NCBI GenBank assembly: GCA_030278955.1
Contig: JAOANR010000013.1
Span: forward strand, 46,040,191-46,104,190
DNA length: 64,000 nt
From: Hygrophila difformis
Lineage: Eukaryota > Streptophyta > Magnoliopsida > Lamiales > Acanthaceae
Reading direction: 5' to 3'
Numbering within the stretch: position 1 is the stretch's first letter; each line of letters begins with the position of its first letter. Both the position numbers and the translations under genes were made by a program. The notes beneath the pieces are model-generated. The model worked only from the letters and a program-made list of their open reading frames with translations, did no database searches and was not told the origin of the DNA. Positions 57,468-64,000 of the stretch are shown piece after piece.

Positions 57468-59311
57468 GTAAGAATCTCCTTATTAGTTTGTCTCTGGTCC
57501 TTGCTGACATTTCTACTGAGGCTCTTTCCATCTAGGCCCATTGCAGAGAATTATTAGTGTTTATATTGATGCAGGACCTAGTGATATCTTTTTGGAAGCC
57601 CTTTTTTTGACTACATAATTGATACATACAAATTATTTTTTGGTGCATAAAAAACTATAAACAAAAAAAAAAATTAATTCCATTAGAGGCATGTAATAAT
57701 TTGTCATTCCAAGCAGCGAAATTCTTTATGTGGCCATTGATCCTAATGAAGGTATTGTGCAGTAGTTTGGTGTCCGGCTGGTACGCTTTGCCTGGCTTCC
57801 GAGAAAGTGATCTTCATCTAATTGACAAGAGTTCTGGATAATGGGATTCTCTGACGGAAGCAAGCATAGAATATCCCAAGCATTCGCTTTGGTTTAATTC
57901 CTTTTGTTCCGGAAAGGAAAGGATTGCTCTTGTCTAATTTAGTCTGTTCCTATTATTAGTTTTAATTGATGACGCTAGCCTCTATTAATGCCATGCTTTA
58001 TACGATTATCAGCCCCTTCTTTCAGGGACCATAGATTTGATGATTGGTAATTGAATTCTGGTTCAGTTCTCTATCGAATCTGCTGAATCCATTTATTTAT
58101 GATTAAAACCACTATTTTCCATTATATAGTTCATGTTTCTAACAAGTTAGATTCCTTTTGGAATGCCCGGTTATGTTGGCACCAATGTTTAAACCTCGTC
58201 CAGTGCGTTATCTGCGGATCAACTGAAATTTCTTAGGTTAGAGTTATTTAAAAGTTAGTATTAACATTTCTCAATCTTTGAAAACATTAATAGAATAGTT
58301 TCTCAATCTTTGAAAACATTAATAGAATATTCTGGATATATATCAAGTTGATGGTGCACGACCCTGCGCATTAATTTGTTAATGATCTGTTAATAGTTTT
58401 ATTCCAAACTTGCATTTTCCCATTTTGTTGGTTGTGTTTCATTTTGGCATAGTACATATTTTACTTATTAAAGATCAGATGGCCAGCATTAACAGTAGGA
58501 AAATTGCCTTTGGGTTTTGTTGACAATGAAACTATTTCTTGGACATTAATCATCCTTTCCACTCTGGGGGTTTTACTCCACTTTTGGTGGGTCGAATTCT
58601 CTTCTTCATTTTGCTGTTGTATGTACAATGAGGTGTGTAGGAAACCCCCTCAATTTATCAATCCTTTTGGTTTTTATTTGAAACCCTAATTGACTCCCTC
58701 CGATAATTTCTGAATTTCTTTAATTGCCTTGATTTATTAAAGATAGAGTATTGGTTTTAATTTTTAGATTGTGATATTGTTGCTGGAGAGTGGAGCTGAT
58801 GTGAACTCGAGAAATTATTGTGGGCAGGGACGATGATTTGTTTATTCCGCTTGTTTGATTTTCAAGTTTAAGGATTTCGGTTATGCTGAAATTATGTTTC
58901 TTAAAGAATTGGACAGGTGTAAGTCATACGTACATGATAAATATGCATAGACACTCTCGCCAAGCCTCCTGCTCCGCGGGCATTTGTGTTGAGCGCCGCA
59001 GGCCAAACCTCCATTTGCCCCATCCATCTTTTTAGGGTTCCGCTCCCGCATCCGACGATAGCACCTGTCCGTGAGCCGCTTGCCGACCGCCGCTCCTGTG
59101 TCTCTGGCCCCTCTTGCTCTGCCCTCGTAGCCGCCTTCTCTATCGCCCTGCCTCGCGCTATCGTTGCCGCCAGAAAAGGCTACAAGACAGGATATCCCCA
59201 CTTCGAATCTCCACTTCTGTGGTCGTAAACCTTAGCTGCTTGCCATCCCCGAAAAAGTGGTAGTACAAAGGATTTCGTGGATTCTATTTGTGGATTATCA
59301 ATTCAATTGGA
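57468..59311. other. Intron-like and intergenic DNA
   Basis: No identified exon. A 40-bp tandem duplication with TTCTCAATCTTTGAAAACAT lies at about 58268-58330. A GC-rich patch at 58950-59230 could be the promoter or 5' leader of the downstream gene fragment. Confidence 0.35.
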
Positions 59312-60099
59312 ATGGCGGGTAGCAACCTCGATCTTCTGGAGGATCTCATCGTATCCAAGCCGTTTGATGAATTGTGGACTTCAAAGGTCAATCACTGTTC
59401 ACAATTTTGTTTTCTTTTATTTTTAGACTGTTATTAGTCTTGTCTTCATTGAATTCACTTGCTTTTGTTTGCCTTCTTGTGCCGGATTCTGTAATTGTAT
59501 ATCAATCTGTCTCCGCAATTGATTTAGTCACAGGATCTCGGATTTGGCTGTTCATTTCGGATGTAGTTTTTTTTGTTTGCATACATTATTTGCATCGGGT
59601 GATTCTTCTGAAATAGCGGCATTTAGTTGCCTTTTCTCCCATTTATGGTGCTTATCTGGTTCTTTTTTTATATGTTAGATGTTAATTACTACTATCATTT
59701 CGATTGAACTGTAATTGAGGCTTAATTATATTTTCATGACGATTGATATCTATTTCAATGAATAGATTCCTAATCATTCCATTTCCATGATTTTCTACAG
59801 CTTAATTTGTTATCGGTTTAGCACTTTTGAAATGCTGGTTGTTAGTTGTTCACATATTTATATATGTGCTTATGTTTGCAATGAAGCTTCTATGGGAAGC
59901 GATGAGGACAAGAGCCATGCATTACTGGATGAAACTCAGGTAACCAGTGCTATGCTTTAAATATCCACTTATTCTATTATTGATGCTTTATAATGGTCTA
60001 AATATTTCTCTTGTTTGTGCTCCTACAGATCAGGCATTGTCAGAGAACATGCCCTTGTCTCCACAGTGGCACTATGCTAGGCCAAAGGAACCTAAAATG
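59312..60099 (+). pseudogene. 5' exons resembling a GYF-domain protein
   Basis: Three pieces. Exon 1 (59312-59386) reads MAGSNLDLLEDLIVSKPFDE plus LWTSK, donor AAG|GTCAAT. Exon 2 (about 59887-59939) reads ASMGSDEDKSHALLDETQ, donor CAG|GTAACC. Exon 3 (60034-60099) reads ALSENMPLSPQWHYARPKEP plus KM, donor ATG|GTAGTA. The PLSPQW motif after an acidic DEDK segment is characteristic of the N-terminus of plant GYF-domain proteins (EXA1-like translational repressors). The simple exon 1-exon 2 junction is out of phase by one base. LTR sequence begins at 60303 and no later exon is visible, so the gene is cut off or was a captured fragment. Confidence 0.45.
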
Positions 60100-60302
60100 G
60101 TAGTAATTTTAAGGCGAATAATTGTACAATAAGCCATACTCCGGCCTTCAATTTTCAACTCTACACAAATCCATGGCGACAGCCTTTTGCTTCTTATTTT
60201 TTGGATGTAGGTTCTCAGATATTTTTTTCCCCTTGCGCCATAGCAGTTCCAGGCCCCTCTCCATCCAACGTCGCCCAGCATCTTCAATTCGGATAAGGAT
60301 TT

Positions 60303-60415
60303 TGTAACACCCGAGAAATTTAATTCACATTCAAAGGAATGGAATTAATTTCTTGTGAAAGACGTTTATCCTTAAGGAAAGTAGATGGAGATACCCCAAC
60401 ATTAAATTGAGCCCA
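60303..60415 (+). mobile_element. LTR-start fragment
   Basis: Begins TGTAACACCCGAG and then TTCAAAGGAATGGAATTAAT, related to the start of the LTR at 60472 (TGTAATACCCGGG ... TCCAAAGGAATAAA). Truncated after about 110 bp. Confidence 0.5.
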
Positions 60416-60470
60416 AAAGAAAGTAAGGGCGCAACTTCGGGGACGAAGTTGATTCTTAAGGGGGGTAGAC
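60416..60470 (+). other. Retroelement internal 3' end with polypurine tract
   Basis: CTTCGGGGACGAAGTTGATT followed by the polypurine tract AAGGGGGGTAGA (60459-60470) directly before an LTR. The GGGGACGAAG motif is typical of the end of pol in chromovirus-type gypsy elements. Confidence 0.7.
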
Positions 60471-61002
60471 TGTAATACCCGGGATTTTTATCGGCGTCCA
60501 AAGGAATAAATCTTAGTTCTTAATCAAATCAAGGTTGAAATATCTCCGAGAAGAAGAAAATAATTTACCACAATAAATTATTGCTCGGAAATGAAACGCC
60601 GATAGATTCAAAAATTCAAAATGGAATAAAAGAGGGAAAGGAAGCCCGAAGACATTCCATGAATTGAGTCAAGATAATTGGAATTAAATTCAATAAGGAA
60701 AAGAATTTTAATTCCAAGAACCCGTGAAGTCGGAAGAAATTTAATGAAACAAGTTATTGCACGGGAATCAAAAGACGACGAATTGGAAGCCGACGAACCC
60801 GAGACCGACGGACTTAAGATCTCAAACATGAAATTCATTTGAGTCGAGATAAACTTAAGATAAGAATTTATGATCCAAGAATGACCCGAAAAATCGAGGC
60901 CGAAAACGTAAGAGGATAGAAGTCCGAAAAAGAGGAGAAAAGGCCCGACGGATCGCACGGCCCGGCACGGACCGCAGCCCAGCCGGGGCCGGCGCGCACC
61001 CC

Positions 61003-61028
61003 GCGCGGTTTCTTGCAAGAAACCGCGC
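61003..61028. repeat. Perfect 26-nt palindrome in LTR
   Basis: GCGCGGTTTCTTG followed by its exact complement CAAGAAACCGCGC. Embedded in the most GC-rich part of the LTR. Confidence 0.9.
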
Positions 61029-62714
61029 CACCACCGCGTGGGAGGCCTGACAGCAGCCGTTTGTCGCGTTTTGGCGACTTTCTTGCCATATTCCTTGGCC
61101 CCAACGCGGGAATCTTGCTTGATCACGGGGGAGGCATCTTTTGGACGTCATTAGGTGTCCCTAACACCCCATTTCAGTCATCAACACCCCAAAGTTTCCT
61201 CCAAAACTCTCCCAAAACTCTCCCAAAGCCAAACACCCTTCCGGCGGACTTTCCGGCGACTTTCCGGCAACCAAATCCGACCGAGGAAGTGTGTAGATCA
61301 AGGATTGCAGGCTTTGGATTGTTGGTAAGATGTTATTCAAGTTTCCTTATGATTTTAAGATCATAAACATCATCCTAACTTACAAATCTTCGTATTCAAA
61401 CACAAATCGGAGCCAAGGGAAGAATAAATCGGGTGGAAGAGATTCGTTCGTGACATCCCGTGGATTCCGGACGACCCCGTGACTTCCTAAACATCATCCC
61501 CACTGTAAGTTAACCTTACTATGGTTTTGGGTGACTTAAAATGCAACCAAACATAGAGATTCAGCTCAAGAAAATTAATAAAAAAAATCTGTCAACAAGA
61601 GAAACCCTCAACGCAGCGTTTTCGTATGAATTTTTCAAACCTCTAAAGCTGCTCAAACAATAAAACTCAAAACATGAAAAGTGTTCCTAAGACTTTGATT
61701 TAGCTTCTGTAAAAATTTCATAATTTTTCATGATGTTTTGAAACCTGATCCGACCCAAAAACCAAAGAGTATTAAATCTGGATCTTAGAACTTTGGCAGA
61801 TTTCACTCTCAATCTTGTTGGTTATTTTGACCATGGATCTAGGCCGATCTAGGATTGGTGTTGAACATAAGAATTGTAGATCTATGAGTTTAGAACATTA
61901 CTGTAAGTTTTTAGAATTTTTCGTTGAGATTTGAGCCTCCGAATCTGAGCCGATCCGATATGCGTTAGTACCAATGTCAAGAACCTTGACAAATTTCTTA
62001 ACCGAACTTGACGAGCAAAACTCTTACTTCGAGTGTTCAAACCTGAAAACTCAAAACTAAGATTTTGATCCAAAGATCTTAAGCTATATTGTGTAAAAAT
62101 TTCAGAGATTTTCATTGAGTTTTGATACCCCAAAACGTGTCGGACATATTCTGCGTTTTTAAGAATTTTCAAAGGATGACAGATTTCATAACCGATCTTG
62201 AGTAGCTTATTCCTATCACTTCTAGCCCGAACCAATCTATGTGATCTAAACAAAAGTTGTTGGAAATCATGTCTAGTATATGCATATGAAATTTCAGAAT
62301 TTTTGGAGTCCATTTGGTATGTTAAAAAGTCGAATCTTTTAACGTTGTCAAACCTGAATCCTGACAGCTTTTTGTTTGTGTAGAAAACTTGATTTTTGAC
62401 ATGCTTCCCATCGTTTTTCCGAAAAACTTAAAACACGAAAGTTGTTCATTGGGATGTTTTTGAGATACTGTGAAAATTTCAAATCAATAGCTTAAGAAAT
62501 GGATTTTTAAACCAAAAAGGCGCAAACTGTGACGCCAAATGATTTTTAAATCGAAGAGATTTTGAAATTCGAAACAAACGGTCGAGACGTTGAATTACGA
62601 TATATCTATATTTTGAAAAATCCCGTTACACCAAATAAAAACATTTTCTTTAAAAGAATTCTTTTGAAACATTGGGGACTTGTGACCAAGTTTGATATTA
62701 TCAATATGATTCAT

Positions 62715-62861
62715 GCGGGTTTGATTCCCTATGATGTATTTGAGTTCTTGCGGGTTAGATTCCCCAAGGGCGATCGTATGTTTTCCTACGGGTTTGATTC
62801 CCTAGGATGTATTGAGTTCTTGCGGGTTAGATTCCCCAAGGGCGATTGTATGATTTCCTGC
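62715..62861 (+). repeat. 73-bp tandem duplication in LTR
   Basis: Units start GCGGGTTTGATTCCCTATG (62715) and ACGGGTTTGATTCCCTAGG (62788). Each also holds TTGCGGGTTAGATTCCCC, a shorter related repeat. Confidence 0.85.
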
Positions 62862-62958
62862 GGAAATATTGATTATGAGGATTGCGGTCACAAGAGCCCT
62901 GGTGAATGGTGAACTATAAAAGAAACGAAAACTATTTTGAGAAATGATATTTTTGATA

Positions 62959-63097
62959 TTGGCTGCGGCCGCCGGATCACCGGCTAAATTAAATATTGTT
63001 GAGATGATGGCGTAACGGGAAATATATTAAAAAGCTTAGATTTTATGAAATTGGCTGCGGCCGCCGGATTGCCGGCTAAATTAAATATTGTTGAAAT
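62959..63097 (+). repeat. 92-bp-period duplication in LTR
   Basis: TTGGCTGCGGCCGCCGGAT followed by CCGGCTAAATTAAATATTG occurs at 62959 and again at 63051. The GC-rich motif contains CGGCCG and GCCGGC. Confidence 0.85.
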
Positions 63098-63527
63098 GTT
63101 TTTATAAAATTTAATTAAAGGCTTTGAAACCCCTAACCCATGCTATGTGTTAACTTACTCAGCGCGTTTTTGCTGACCCAAACCATATATCCTCTTTTTC
63201 TTACAGAGTACGAAGAATATGCATCGTCATATGCATACATGGGAACATTAGGGGAAATCTTTATTTTAAATCCCTGCATTTAATTACGACTTGCATGAAC
63301 GGGCCTGTTTAACCCGTGTTTTGGCCATGTTGGCCCTATATTTAAATTCCGCTGCAACTTTGATGTATTATCTTTAAATTATATATGAATGGGCTCTTTG
63401 AATATTTTTAAATCCTGAAAAACCATAGCCTTTCATCTCTTTAGTGAGCTCGGAGAAACCGTGTCTTGCTAGGGAGGTGTGGCGGTGGCATCCCGGCCTG
63501 GGTTACCAAAACCGGGGTGTTACAAGT

Positions 63528-63540
63528 TGGTATCAGAGCC
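63528..63540 (+). other. Primer binding site (tRNA-iMet)
   Basis: TGGTATCAGAGCC, three bases after the LTR end. Identical to the site of the gypsy element at 28043-28055. Confidence 0.92.
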
Positions 63541-64000
63541 CGGATTATTTTGAAGCTATTATATTTTAAAGAGCCCAATTATTATTTTGAAGTTAAAGCC
63601 CAAATTTTTAGCCCAAAATTTTTTTTAGAAGCCCAAGAAATTATTTTTGGCCCAATAACCTTGTTTTTATTTAAAGCCCAAATAATTTATTTCTTTCGGC
63701 CCAATATAGTGGCCCAAACCTTTTATCCTTATTTTAACCTATCCATGGAATAAATTTATTTTTAAAACCCATGGATAAATAAATGCATGCATAAAATTTT
63801 TTTTTTTGGGGGGAATCACATATGCATATGCATACGTAAATATTTACACTAACCCTTTTTATGTGAATTATCGGTAATAAGAAACACTCCTACCTTGGAA
63901 CTGGACATGACCTTGACTTAGGAGCGCTTGCTAAAGACTAACTTTGCCTTAGTCCTAGATCTTGATCACTTAGAAACTCATCTTCGCGTGCTTCTAGAAT
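63541..64000 (+). mobile_element. Start of gypsy internal region, runs off window
   Basis: Leader with several AGCCCAA motifs after the primer site. No gag start is recognised before the end of the window. Confidence 0.6.

Larger units (their letters stand above)
60472..63524 (+). mobile_element. Full gypsy-type LTR, 3053 bp
   Basis: Ends TGTAATACCCGGG and GGGGTGTTACA. A polypurine tract lies on its left and a primer site on its right, so it adjoins retroelement interior on both sides. Contains a 26-nt palindrome and two short tandem duplications. Long open stretches inside (for example minus strand 60608-61126) are not recognisable proteins. Confidence 0.85.

Noticed and set aside
58986..59228. 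80-residue frame in GC-rich patch
   Set aside because: Antisense frames are equally open there; the patch more likely is a leader or promoter of the following gene fragment.
60608..61126. 172-residue minus-strand frame
   Set aside because: Lies within the GC-rich part of an LTR, antisense to the element, with no protein similarity I can see.
61882..62313. 143-residue minus-strand frame
   Set aside because: Inside the same LTR; no domain and no start context.

Overview
This is a window of plant nuclear DNA, most likely eudicot. The evidence is a single-exon aspartic protease closely resembling Arabidopsis ASPG1, GT-AG introns, AT-rich intergenic DNA, plant LTR retrotransposons primed by initiator-Met tRNA, and Stowaway, hAT, Mutator-like, SINE, LINE and Helitron insertions. 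An asterid or Lamiales source is only a guess. Few host genes are present; most of the window is layered mobile DNA.

Layout. 0-0.4 kb: LINE RNase H relic. 0.9-6.6 kb: a complete, apparently very young Ty1/copia element on the minus strand, with 386-bp LTRs and separate gag and pol frames. 7.5-9.0 kb: the aspartic protease gene, the one clear conserved host gene. 9.5-13.4 kb: duplicated block A with a small unknown protein gene, split by a hAT, a Mutator-like foldback and two nested hAT elements. 14.6-16.6 kb: a solo LTR. 17.2-18.7 kb: a partial LTR. 19.7 kb: a Helitron 3' end. 21.9-31.1 kb: a Ty3/gypsy element (9.0 kb, 2.9-kb LTRs) inserted into a 5'-truncated LINE. 37.4-42.7 kb: a mini-Stowaway, a SINE and a Helitron carrying exon fragments of two RING E3 ligase-like genes. 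42.7-48.8 kb: duplicated block B, with a second copy of the small gene, interrupted by a SINE, a 3.4-kb Helitron and a LINE. 52.6-54.3 kb: block C, an inverted copy with the third gene copy. 54.6-55.6 kb: a CACTA-like repeat field with a Stowaway inside. 56-60.1 kb: gene fragments, including exons resembling the N-terminus of GYF-domain proteins. 60.3-64 kb: a third gypsy-type LTR followed by its primer binding site, running off the window.

The most informative feature is the three-copy family of small unknown genes (about 130 residues) at 11.1, 46.9 and 53.8 kb, each with its own TATA box and leader. Because the blocks align to each other, they supply natural empty sites that fix the ends and target duplications of several insertions. 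No new enzymatic or defence system is evident. The candidates for novelty are this small-protein family, the exon-capturing Helitron, the split gag/pol copia element, and a 9-kb gypsy element whose coding region is dead although its LTRs are nearly identical.
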